From the NCBI RefSeq assembly GCF_015706575.1, contig NW_024037062.1:1298811-1362810 (forward strand): DNA of 64,000 nt, given 5' to 3'. A program made the translations under genes and the position numbers. Source of the DNA: Patiria miniata. Taxonomy: Eukaryota > Echinodermata > Asteroidea > Valvatida > Asterinidae. Shown here piece after piece: positions 33,036 through 43,713 of this stretch. The notes under the pieces were generated by a model, which saw nothing but the letters and a program-made list of their open reading frames with translations, did no database searches and had not been told where the DNA came from. The stretch's first letter is position 1; the number at the start of each line of letters is the position of its first letter.

Positions 33036-34717
33036 TTTTTCTTAAAAAAGTAAGGATTCTGGTAATTAAAACCCTTAGGTTGTTCTGACTTAGTCTCCAG
33101 AGAGAGTCGAAAGCTGAGGGGTAGAGGCCTTATGTCTGGGGTAGGAATTGCGGACTTTAACATTGGCTGGTCAGCTCAAATGTTTAATTTACACACTGGA
33201 TGGTTGATACCTAGACAAGCCGCAAGTATGACTTTAACTAAAAGCAATCAATCAAGACTTTGTTAATTTGTCTTCACCCAAAATCTAAGGCTAAGCACTT
33301 TCACCTTATTCTCGCAGCAGCTTTATCTTCGCAAGTTGATTTAATCTTGAATGTTTCCGCGTGCATATCTTCTGGTTAAAATGTAATTTTAAATCTTTCA
33401 ATTATCCCTCCCCTGATACTTATCAAGATATAAGGTACACCCTTCACTTATCAAATTATGAAATGTTACTCATACAAAAATATTACTCAGCCAGCTACGC
33501 AAATAAAACCAAAGGACAAAATATATGTACACTGCAGTGTCGTTTATTGATATACAATTCCAGTATGGACCAATGTCACATTCGATCATTGTTTGTTTTG
33601 TTAAATGCACAAAGACGAAAAAGACATTAATGTTTAAATCCATGAAGTGCTCAAGATGTTTAAGGTAAACAGTCTAACTGGTATAACTGCAAAGGATTTT
33701 ACATTGGCATCACATACCCGAAATTCTTAATGTAACATTTTGAATGTTAAAAATGATGTTAGATAACAACCACAGTGCTAATATTTTTTTTTTAGTCCTT
33801 CATCCATGTCATACTCTACGTTCATAGAATTGATTGTGTTGAATTTGGGTTTTTGTTCTTAATCTTTACAGCTCACTAACTACGAAGGTGATATATCAGC
33901 AGATTTAGTGGTATTTAATAGTATTGCTTCACAAAGCAAGGAATATTGAAAGGATGTATTAGTACAGTAAAGCGTACATTTACCGCTTCCGATTTAAGAG
34001 ATTTTTGCTAGGTTAGCGTATGCGCATGTGTAATGAGTAGCTTCCATGGGATACAGTTTTGATCGATAAGCGATCTTTTTGGATGAAGGAAATTCTGAAT
34101 AGTGTTTTGCTTCTTAAGACATGCATACCTACTACTGATTGCAATACAAAAACTATATCATGCAATACCATCCAACAGTACATCGTGAATTACTACAAAA
34201 CCAGAGAAAAGGTGAAAAAGATCTTAACACATCACAACTACTGAATCAAGTAAACAATAAATTGTGAACTTTCTTCACTCTTGAGGTGTGTATTAAACTG
34301 CAAAGTATTTGAATTTAACAAGATTCCTTTCTTTATCCATGTTGAAAATTTGAACTGAATATGACTTCTAATGGGAAAAAAAAATTAACAAATGATGCAA
34401 ATCGCGAGGAGCTTTTGTTCATTTCGTATGTGTGATATAGTCAATATTTATCCATCCACAAAGTGAGAAAATATATCACAGTGGTAACTAGTAAATGTGC
34501 TATTCTTGCATCCTAATAAAAAAAAATGACTATTAAGTCACTATAAAATGCACATCTACCTGATTAAGAAAAGAGGTACAAATTATTTAACTGGTTCTTA
34601 AACCACAAATCTAGACACAAACACAATATGGACTTAATGTAAGCCTATGCTTGAATTCCCCCCAAATCTGTTGCTTATGGGCCATGATCTATTGGGGATA
34701 GTGGTGGGATCTCACGT
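33036..34717. other. intergenic, possibly cyclophilin 3' UTR
   Basis: AT-rich with no coding frame. A minus-strand AATAAA (plus TTTATT near 33543) could be the cyclophilin polyadenylation signal. Confidence 0.4.
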
Positions 34718-34929
34718 TTAAAGCTGCCCGCAATCAGCAATTATGACCTTCTTCTTAGTTTTCCCATCCCGGGAGCCCTGAGGTTCAAGTTTGTTTTTAA
34801 CGATATCCATACCATCGACGACCTTTCCAAACACCACGTGTTTGCCGTCAAGCCAAGATGTTTTCACCGTGGTAATGAAGAACTGCGAACCATTAGTGTT
34901 GGGACCAGCGTTGGCCATAGACAGAATAC
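34718..34929 (-). CDS. PPIA: cyclophilin A exon 4
   Basis: Enters in phase 1 after TTCCTGAAG. Encodes [18 protein letters not shown] through [12 protein letters not shown] and TAA; contains Ala101, Phe113, Trp121, Leu122 and His126. Confidence 0.97.
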
Positions 34930-37900
34930 CTTCAGGAAAAAAACAAGAAGAATTTTCGTCACCGAGTCTTTCCAAATGTCTTGCAACTTCATCATATACA
35001 AGATATGTCACGAAACTGGAGGTCAGGATACCTGTTTGTCACCCAGTAAAACTGATGCTGAGGTTGCTTATTTTGAGGTACGTCAAAAAGGTTTAAGGGC
35101 CCACAAAGTGAATATTTGTAGAAACTTATTTTGTCATCACAACAAAATTCAGTGTTCTTTCAGCAAAACGAAAACACATCACATAGGGATGTGTGTGAAT
35201 TGTTTTCGTTTTGCTGAAAGAACGCACACCTTTTTGTGATCCATGGACAGAACTTTTACATTACTGAGGCAGGGGCCACCCCTCCAAGGACCACATTCAA
35301 GAAATAATGGAGGATTTTGCAGGATTGAGGCTGTACGCCATTTTAACATAAAACAGTTGGAGGCTATTGCAGGATTGAGGTTAATTCCTCGCAAAAATGC
35401 GTACAGAGTGAGGTTAATATGACCCTGTGACATGAAGAGCTGAATTGGTGCGACCATCTGTGCACATGACTGAGATTACTCAATTGCAAGGACAAACACG
35501 TATACTTCTCCAACATTGTACAGTACATGTACCAGAATCCCCCCCCCCCCCCTGCAATTTAATGTTAATGACATACCTGGTTCTGTGTGGATCTTCTTGA
35601 AGTTCTCATCAGCGAACTTCTCCCCGTAGATACTCTTTCCTCCGGTGCCGTCTCCTTTGGTGAAGTCGCCCCCCTGACACATGAAGTCGGGAATGATGCG
35701 GTGAAAAACGGAGCCCTTGTAGCCAAACCCTTTCTCGCCGGTACACAAGGCACGGAAGTTTTCTGTGGAAAGGTCGTAACATGAAGATGAAGACAGAGTG
35801 TACCGGTACATCACTGGCAAATTAACTACTTGAGGGGAACAAATATTGTTACACCGACACGTTTGAAGTTTTGTGCTCGAAAATGCCGGAAAAACAACCA
35901 AAAAAAAAAAAAAAATTGTTCAAGTAGTCTGGTTCCCCGACTCCATTAAAGATGAACTGGATCAATTTATAGATGCCGGAAAATTGTACGGTAAGGGAAC
36001 CTGTCTAGCTGGGCTGCACCCGTTTATTAACATGTAACCAATAGGAAACAAAATTTGGGCTGAAAAAAAAGAGAGTAGTTGGAGCAGTAGTTGAAAATAG
36101 TCCGGTTTTTCCAACGGTGGTCGGCCGACCGCCGCCGGAAATTTATACAAAAATACCACTTTTCTTGAAAATGACTTCACACCGGGAACCATAATTTTAC
36201 AGGACACCTTAAACTGTCATTTACCAACATCCTAGTAAGGTATTTAATAAAAATTTGAAGTTTGCAAACGTATATTTTTGAGGCAGGACTGTCTGAAGAT
36301 ACTTTATCACTTTACTTATGCACACTAATAAAGCATTATCAATACATACCTGCTGTTTTGGGCACAACGTCATTGTAAAGCTGTAGATGAAAAAGAAAAA
36401 TAATAACAATAAATGTATGGATCTAATAGATTCATTTCGTGCAGTGTGATGGTGAGAACTGGTCAAATCTCATCTATTTGCAGCTCACAAAATGATCGGG
36501 AGTACCACTGAAGCCCCAGCACTAGGCAATAGTGTGTCTCTAACACCTTGAGAAGTCGTAGGTGACTTATATTTTGTTCTTGTCTTTGTTGTCGTTACCG
36601 TGGTTATATGCATCTCTTTTTCGTTATTCTAGTCACAACGATAATGAAGGGCGGCACCAGACAGCAACAAACATGACAAAGACAAGGTCATGTCTAGGCA
36701 TGTCAAGCTCATTGCGTTTCGCTTCCGATAATGTCCCGTGCACGGAACTTATCGGTAAAAACAAGATCGTTTTTTCCCAATCGTTTTTTCCCAATACAAA
36801 TTGTTTTTTTTTTTACTTTATATTTTACTAATTGTTAGAAAACTGTATAATTATCATTTTCCCGAAGTTTCATGGAGGTCTGTTATGTAAAAATATTAAA
36901 TTTATGCCTCTAGTTTGGCGCCAGCGACGCGCGATTTGCAGGTTTCGCGAAATCGCTGCGCCGCACCCTTCGTGGAAAACAAGATGAAAAGTTGTGATGG
37001 CGCCACCGATCGATGACAAATTTGGCATCCAGGGAAAGCCCACGACGCATGCGCTCTGAATCTGGTGTCGTTTTGGCGAACTTCGGGGGGAACCTTTTCT
37101 GAACCTTATATAGTTGTTATTGATGTTTCATCATCACATTACTGCCAGATTTACTTGTATTTATTGAGACCATCATCACTTTATGATTGAAAGAAAACCG
37201 AGGTAACTTTGGACTTCGCGAGTTTTGTGTGAGGCACGTGCGTACGTCATATACGTGCGTACGGTGCTGATATGGTCGAAACTGCATTTGCAAAATCGCC
37301 TCAACCAGTGGATGTACATCGCAAAAATTACCGTCCTCAGTTGAAAATTTGAACATTTCTGATAAGTTTGATTTATATGTTTGACAAAAAGTAGCAACTG
37401 TAAAGTTTAAGAGCTCAAAACAGTGAATAAAAATCATGATGAGCGAGTATGTGGTAATGACAGCTAAAGTAACAGCCATTATGTGTAGTAGAATGATATG
37501 CCCGAGCAATTTGGCTGTTCATTTCTTCATTCTTACACCCGCTGGTTTTGGGCTTAAGTCTTTTTTCAGAGGACCATGCATAAAACGAAGGAATTCGGTC
37601 GACAATTCACAGTTTTTATGATTTAATATTTTATTCATGACAAATGAAACATTTATTGTTTTTGTGTAGAAATTACACCACATTTCTTGAATAAATATGT
37701 GAAACAACCATTTAATGTCTAGTTTTTGATTTAGATTGACACAAAAATTGCTTTTTGTCACCAAATACATGAAATACACATTTACAGTTCGACTCTTAAA
37801 TATGCATCAAAATAGTAGGCCTAGTCACTCATGTTTAGTAACACGCTCTTTTTCAAAAACCGTTTGACCAAAATTGTAGCTTGAGTGACTCCAGCTGACA

Positions 37901-39110
37901 TGCTCATATTCATTCACATGTAGCGCTGGAGGAAGGCCTGTGCGTTTCCATGTGGTAGCAAGAGACCCTAAAAAAATGGCCTCTCCAAAAATTGTTCATT
38001 TTCACCTCTAATATCCCACCCCAGAGTTCACCCACATACCTCATAATTTCAGCAGTAATTTACGAAGCCTTATGATCGATTTGAAACAAGACCAAAAAAT
38101 TAAAAAGTGAAAAATCTTGACGATTTCGGTGGCTTGTCCGTAAAAATACGCCTGTTCCAACGGCTGTATTCCATTTTGTTTTGCTAATTATATTAATGTA
38201 TGCATCACGTGATGATGACATCAAAAAATCGGCGCGCGCGATGTATGTGGGTACCACACCGCTTTCAGGCGCCGCAAGTGAGTTCAATTTTCGTCTGGTG
38301 CGTTGTCGCGGAAAGCAAGACAACGAGAATGCTCTCCACGGCAACGCACCAGACGAAAATTGAACTCACTTGCGGCGCCTGAAAGCGGTGTGGTACCCAA
38401 ATACATCGTGCGCGCCGATTTTTTTTATGTCATCACGTGATGCATACATTAATATAATTAGCAAAACAAAATGGAAGACAGCCGTTGGAACAGGCGTATT
38501 TTTACGGACAAGCCACCGAAATCGTCAAGATTTTTCACTTTTTTTTTTTTGGTCTTGTTTCAAATCGATCATTAGGCTTCGTAAATAACTGCTGAATGTA
38601 TGAGGTATGTGGGTGAACTCTGGGGTGGGATATTAGAGGTGAAAATGAACAATTTTTGGGAGAGGCCATTTTTTTAGGGTCTCTTGCTACTACCACATGG
38701 AAACGCACAGGCCTTCCTCCAGCGCTACATGTGAATGAATATGAGCATGTCAGCTGGAGTCACTCAAGCTACCAAAATTGATGATTCAGAAAGATTTTTT
38801 CTTCTTTTGCCAAGATCTTTCCAAAAATGTAAAACAGAAAACCCATTTTTTTTTTTAAGAAATTGCTGTGACATGCCTACAGTCATAGTTCTACTACTAG
38901 GCCCCTACCATTGGTGCATGCAGTAGGCCCCTTGCATTGATCATTGTACCACGGAACCACGAGACTGTACATTTTGGTTTCTATTATTCTAAAAGTAAAA
39001 ATCTAGCCTACGCTAGATCAATCTCTTTAACGTCCAAATACCTCGAAAGTGATCCTTCCAACTGGTTCACCACCGACGGTCATGTCAAAGAAGACCCTGG
39101 GCTTTGCCAT
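34718..39110 (-). CDS. PPIA: cyclophilin A, peptidyl-prolyl cis-trans isomerase (4 exons, complete)
   Basis: Four exons (39110-39042, 36380-36350, 35762-35577, 34929-34718) join to 165 codons plus TAA, exactly the length of human cyclophilin A. The product catalyses proline cis-trans isomerisation, usually in the cytosol, and in this family binds cyclosporin. It starts [18 protein letters not shown] and has no signal or transit peptide. Active-site residues are all present at human numbering: Arg55, Phe60, Met61, Gln63, Ala101, Phe113, Trp121, Leu122 and His126. The 31-bp second exon is the same size as in human PPIA. The ATG is preceded on the minus strand by GTGTCCACC. Intron 1 (2.7 kb) contains a large inverted repeat. 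Confidence 0.97.
35154..35223. repeat. perfect 22-bp-arm hairpin in cyclophilin intron 3
   Basis: GTTCTTTCAGCAAAACGAAA at left is exactly inverted at 35202-35223, with a 26-base loop. No protein is encoded. Confidence 0.9.
35577..35762 (-). CDS. PPIA: cyclophilin A exon 3
   Basis: 186 bp, phase 1 to 1, CCACAG to CCAG|GTATGT. Encodes [17 protein letters not shown], then [17 protein letters not shown] with catalytic Arg55, Phe60, Met61 and Gln63. Confidence 0.97.
36350..36380 (-). CDS. PPIA: cyclophilin A exon 2
   Basis: A 31-bp exon encoding [10 protein letters not shown] plus one base, between TCTACAG and GCAG|GTATG. Length and position match the conserved second exon of PPIA. Confidence 0.95.
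36381..39041 (-). other. cyclophilin A intron 1
   Basis: 2.66 kb. A CpG-rich block lies at about 36910-37080 and a CpG-containing patch at about 37205-37265. The fold-back at 37877-38771 takes up a third of it. The rest has no recognised feature. Confidence 0.6.
37877..38771. mobile_element. 895-bp near-perfect inverted repeat (fold-back element)
   Basis: The left arm (37877-38305) and right arm (38342-38771) are about 430 bp each and inverted around a 36-bp loop. By eye they differ only at scattered positions. Ends read TAGCTTGAGTGACTCC and its complement. It contains mirrored GCGCCGCAAGTGAGTTC and CATCACGTGATG blocks and has no transposase. Low arm divergence implies recent origin or ongoing arm-to-arm conversion. 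Confidence 0.9.
39042..39110 (-). CDS. PPIA: cyclophilin A exon 1 with start codon
   Basis: 69 coding bases, ATG at 39110, encoding [18 protein letters not shown] then RITFE, phase 0 at GAG|GTATTT. No in-frame upstream ATG extends the family-typical N-terminus. Confidence 0.95.
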
Positions 39111-41209
39111 GGTGGACACAAATCGTCGAAATATAAGAGCAATTGTGAAAGATGCCAAAACAGAGGCGATTACTGTAACAAAACCGTTCCTTCTCTCGAA
39201 CAGCGCTACGGCGGAAAGAAAGACAAAAATTTACAACGTGATAGTCATGCCGTGCACTGGTACCCCGCACTCATTCACTATTACACCAAAAGTGTTAGAG
39301 AACCAGCGTAATTTACTAGGAATGTTCCACGTACGGTGGACTAGAAAGGGCATTGAATAACGATTTGAATGATTAATTCGCAGGAAAAAATGTAATCTTC
39401 CAGTTATACTACTCACCCAAACATCGACATTTTGGTGAACTTTCGAAAAGAGGGGGATGGGGTTTAGGGAAATTCAAAAACGTCTAAATTCAGAAATCAG
39501 TTGGAAAATTTGGTATATTTTACGACAGCAAAGCTTTAAGTTTAACTGATAAATTGCTCCATCATAACTGATCGATTGTCAAATGGCATGACCCGGAGGC
39601 ACTCGATTGTACCTGATGCCACACGCAAATTCGCTCGTACCCCAGCCCTGCAATTGAACAGGGCGGGGGTACGAGCGAAACACGCAAAATGTTCAATAGC
39701 TTGAACTTACCGTGTTTATAAGGGTGCACACCAGTTATCGGCCCAAAATTGCCCACAATTCATGATTAGTTGCTATTACATGGGTTGCTACAGTACATTC
39801 AGAAAACATAGTCTAGAAAACAGTCATAAAACAACCGTCGTGTGAACAATAAGTGAACAGTAGCATGCTTTGACCTCCGATTTTGGTATCTCGATAAAAT
39901 ATGCAAATAAACTATAATTGTCATCTGCTACAGTAATTATAAATAAGGGCATGCACATGTCACATGCAAATTTCGTGTCTCTGCCAATCTAGCAACCCAG
40001 ACATTCCTAATGACTTTCGACCAATCAGAACCGCTCATTCACTTGCTCGTGAGACATCGACGGCAATGTTCGTGTTAGTCCGCAGGCGAACACAAAAAAA
40101 ATAGGACCCATTTTTCTTATTATATAAAGTTTATGATGGTGTCCTTTTCAGCATGAAGCACTCCATCTCTGTATTATATCACAAGGGGGGGGGGGGGGGC
40201 TCATAAGGCTACATAGATGTACATAGAAAAACTGTGACTTTTTATTTGCGTAGAGATGAAAGTATATGTGATCAGGTTTTTTTAACCGCATTACGCCTAG
40301 CCTAGAACTGTCGTCTGACTTTTGCCCACTCCGCTTGCATTTCAAGATGGACGCCGTACTTTTACACATTGTAAGTATTTCTGCTGTATTATTTCGCCTT
40401 CTTTTTCAGCGTTAAAATATTCCCGAACTTGACGCTTTTTAGAACAGTGACGATATTAATAATTGTAGGTAACTCGGGAAAACTTTTAAGCTGTCGTGGT
40501 TTGGTTTTGCTCTGTAATTCACGGCAATATTGGCAGTGGACCAGTGCACGATAACGTGAGCGAAATGAAACGCTCGGTATTTTTTTACCGGACTCTCACT
40601 TGACCTGCTGTGTTCTTTCCTAAGAACTCAACCCCAAGTCTTAATTCTCTCCACTTACTATACTAGACTAACCTTTGAACTTAAAGGAGACCGAATTTCA
40701 TTAGCTGCGCATTAGAATAATTCGTAAACATCAAAAGGACGAGGACATGGTGGACATGACACAGTGGACAGTTAGGTAAGTCATTGCTTACGTATTCCGT
40801 AGCGATAGGATTTTCCGTGCAGATCTATTCGTCTCTTCAGTCAATGTCAGTCTCCTGACGACGGGCAGTCTGAGACGTTGAGTTCCCTCACAGTGTTTTG
40901 CGCACCCAGTGGGGAGGGGGAGGGGGGAGGGCTCGGGGGGCTTGAACCCCCCAAGAGGTTGTAATTTGTTTTACTTTTTTGGGGGGGGGGTGTAATTTGT
41001 TTGTTTTAGTCCCACGATTTGACCTTGGTGATATGTATGTGGCATATTTTTGAGAAGTACATGTATAATAGGGGTGTAATTAAAAAGCCCGCCCCGAAGA
41101 AAACGCCGATTTTTTTTTCTGCAGCCAACAATTTTGGGCAACATTTTTTGCAATTTTTAGTAGACCCCCCCCCCCCCAGCCAAAACCTGGGTGCGCCACA
41201 GTTCCCTCA
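39111..41209. other. intergenic region upstream of cyclophilin A
   Basis: Should contain the cyclophilin promoter just right of 39110. A plus-strand ATG at 40347 gives eight codons (MDAVLLHI) before GTAAGT, and a second ATG near 40750 is followed by GTAAGT, but no further exons connect. G runs of 10 or more occur at about 40187 and 40981. Confidence 0.35.
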
Positions 41210-43713
41210 TAGGGAGAGAAAAACAATATTTCGTTTAAATCTTCTGTCTATTTTGTCTTCTTTTCGTGACCAATCATCTGGCCAAAATTCAATTCAATGC
41301 TCCAATTAATTTTTGAGATAGCACGTTGTCGTGGACTATCGTTCCTGTGCAAAAGTGAGGCAAATGTTCTGTTTGGACTGCCACTGCAGCCCATCTTAAG
41401 TGTTGCTACGTGTCGCGACACAAGACACTGTTTAGGGAGAGAAAAACAATATTTCGTTTAAATCTTCTGTCTATTTGGCTTTTCCGCTTATTTGCGGAAA
41501 AGCCTTTGTTTCTGTACTTATTTTATTATTATTTTTTTTTTTTCCCTCTTGGGACTTCCAACCAAAATGCCATAGACTTTGTGCACGTTTTTTCTCATCG
41601 GCACTTTTTGCATAAAGCATACTCATATAACATTGAAACTTTACATAGTCAAAGAACATAAAATTATAGCAAAGGTCTTTCGCGAAGATAGACGCAATGA
41701 TGACGTCATCATGGGTCATGTGACGTCATCTTAAAGGTGCATACTTTAGGGCCCTATATCGCGAGAATGGTAACTCCAATTTGGTTCATACTTGGTATGT
41801 AGGTAGACCGGGATGTGTTATAGGTAAAAATTGGAGTGACGTCACGATGAGGTCATCGTGTGATTTTATAAGAATTTTTGAAGTTTTGGACCCTCAAACC
41901 ATATCTTATCAACGGAACATGGTAAATTCAAAATTCTTTTTGCAATGGGTTTGTTAGGTAATGCATACGTGGACCAAAAAAGTGAAAAGTGCATGACGTC
42001 ATGATGACGTCATCAAAAATGCGATTTTTGTATTTCACATATAAGGGTAAATCTGATCGTCTTGAAACTTGGTGGATATGCAGATACAGTTACTAGTATG
42101 CGAAATCCGAAGTGACGTCATGATGACGTCATCGCTTGATTTGTTATAATTTTTTTAAACTTTGACATTTTCTTCTACTTGCAAAATTGTACATGAAATA
42201 GGATCATTATTAACTTTAAACTACGCACAGTACAAGGCCCTTCGGTAAAGTTGGTCTTAAACAAGTCACATCATAATGACGTCGTCATTAGTCATGTGAC
42301 CTCATCTTACAAATTATAATTTAAACATTTTATACCTATCGTTCTAGCAAGCCAATTGGGCTGAAACTTGGCAAATATACAGTTATGTGTATGTTATATT
42401 TAAAATAAAAAATGCGTCATGTTAACGTCATCATTATTTTTTAAATTGATTTTTAATGTATATTATTTCCAAAGTTTCATTACGTTTTTCAATTGACAAG
42501 TTCGGAATTATCTTGAATCCGATCAATTACAAACTTCGAAACAAATTTAAAAGAACCAACCTATAGCCAGATTTTCAGAGTCATTTGTCCGATTTTTTAA
42601 AACAAATATTATCAAACACAAAAAAAAGGACAACGGAAAAGCCGTGTGCTCTGTTCAAAACAGACGCATACCTCTAGTTTGTCTTCTTTTCGTGACCAAT
42701 CATCTGGCCAAAATTCAATTCAATGCTCCAATTAATTTTTGAGATAGCATGTCGTCCTGGACTATCGTTCCTGTGCAAAAGTGAGGCAAATGGTCTGTTT
42801 GGACTGCCACTGCAGCCCATCTTTAAGTGTTGCTACGTGTTGCGACACAAGACACTGTTTAGGGAGAGAAAAACAATATTTCGTTTAAATCTTCTGTCTA
42901 TTTGTCTTCTTTTCGTGACCAATCATCTGGCCAAAATTCAATTCAATGCTCCAATTAATTTTTGAGATAGCATGTCGTCGTTCCTGTGCAAAAGTGAGGC
43001 AAATGTTCTGTTTGGACTGCCACTGCAGCCCATCTTTAAGTGTTGCTACGTGTTGCGACACAAGACACTGTTTAGGGAGAGAAAAACAATATTTCGTTTA
43101 AATCTTCTGTCTATTTGTCTTCTTTTCGTGACCAATCATCTGGCCAAAATTCAATTCAATGCTCAAATTAAATTTTGAGATAGCATGTCGTCGTTCCTGT
43201 GCAAAAGTGAGGCAAATGTTCTGTTTGGACTGCCACTGCAGCCCATCTTTAAGTGTTGCTACGTGTTGCGACACAAGACACTGTTTAGGGAGAGAAAAAA
43301 AATATTTCGTTGAAATCTTCTGTCTATTTTGTCTTCTTTTCGTGACCAATCATCTGGCCAAAATTCAATTCAATGCTCCAATTAATTTTTGAGATAGCAT
43401 GTCCTCCTGGACTATCGTTCCTGTGCAAAAGTGAGGCAAATGGTCTGTTTGGACTGCCACTGCAGCCCATCTTTAAGTGTTGCTACGTGTTGCGACACAA
43501 GACACTGTTTAGGGAGAGAAAAACAATATTTCGTTTAAATCTTCTGTCTATTTGTCTTCTTTTCGTGACCAATCATCTGGCCAAAATTCAATTCAATGCT
43601 CCAATTAAATTTTGAGATAGCATGTCGTCGTTCCTGTGCAAAAGTGAGGCAAATGGTCTGTTTGGACTGCCACTGCAGCCCATCTTTAAGTGTTGCTACG
43701 TGTTGCGACACAA
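41210..43713. repeat. 213/224-bp satellite, six copies, split by an insertion
   Basis: Units starting AGGGAGAGAAAAACAATATT occur at 41210, 41434, 42861, 43074, 43287 and 43511. The 224-bp form carries CTGGACTATCG, which the 213-bp form lacks. The second unit is interrupted by a 1.2-kb element and the last is partial. Repeated short reading frames across it are by-products of the repeat. Confidence 0.95.
41474..42677. mobile_element. non-autonomous Helentron-like element (Helitron group), 1,204 bp
   Basis: The neighbouring satellite copies give the empty site (CTGTCTATTTGTCTTC), so the borders are exact within a few bases. No target duplication is needed. The 5' end has GGCTTTTCCG almost at the border. 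Its inverted copy CGGAAAAGCC lies about 45 bases inside the 3' border, followed by a small hairpin (TCTGTTCAAAACAGA) and CTCTAG|T. Asymmetric terminal inverted repeats, a 3' hairpin and T-flanked insertion are features of Helentrons and their non-autonomous derivatives, as are internal tandem units. Here degenerate units of about 120-160 bp carry TGACGTCA palindromes. No Rep/helicase frame is present. Confidence 0.65.

Noticed and set aside
40347-40370. ATG plus eight codons before GTAAGT, a possible first exon of a plus-strand gene
   Set aside because: No second exon keeps the frame; the candidate at about 40717-40775 begins with an in-frame stop. Too weak to call.
42723-43615. Repeated 68-83-codon frames with the same sequence
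   Set aside because: They are copies of the 213/224-bp satellite, cross unit borders arbitrarily and are broken by the 224-bp units.
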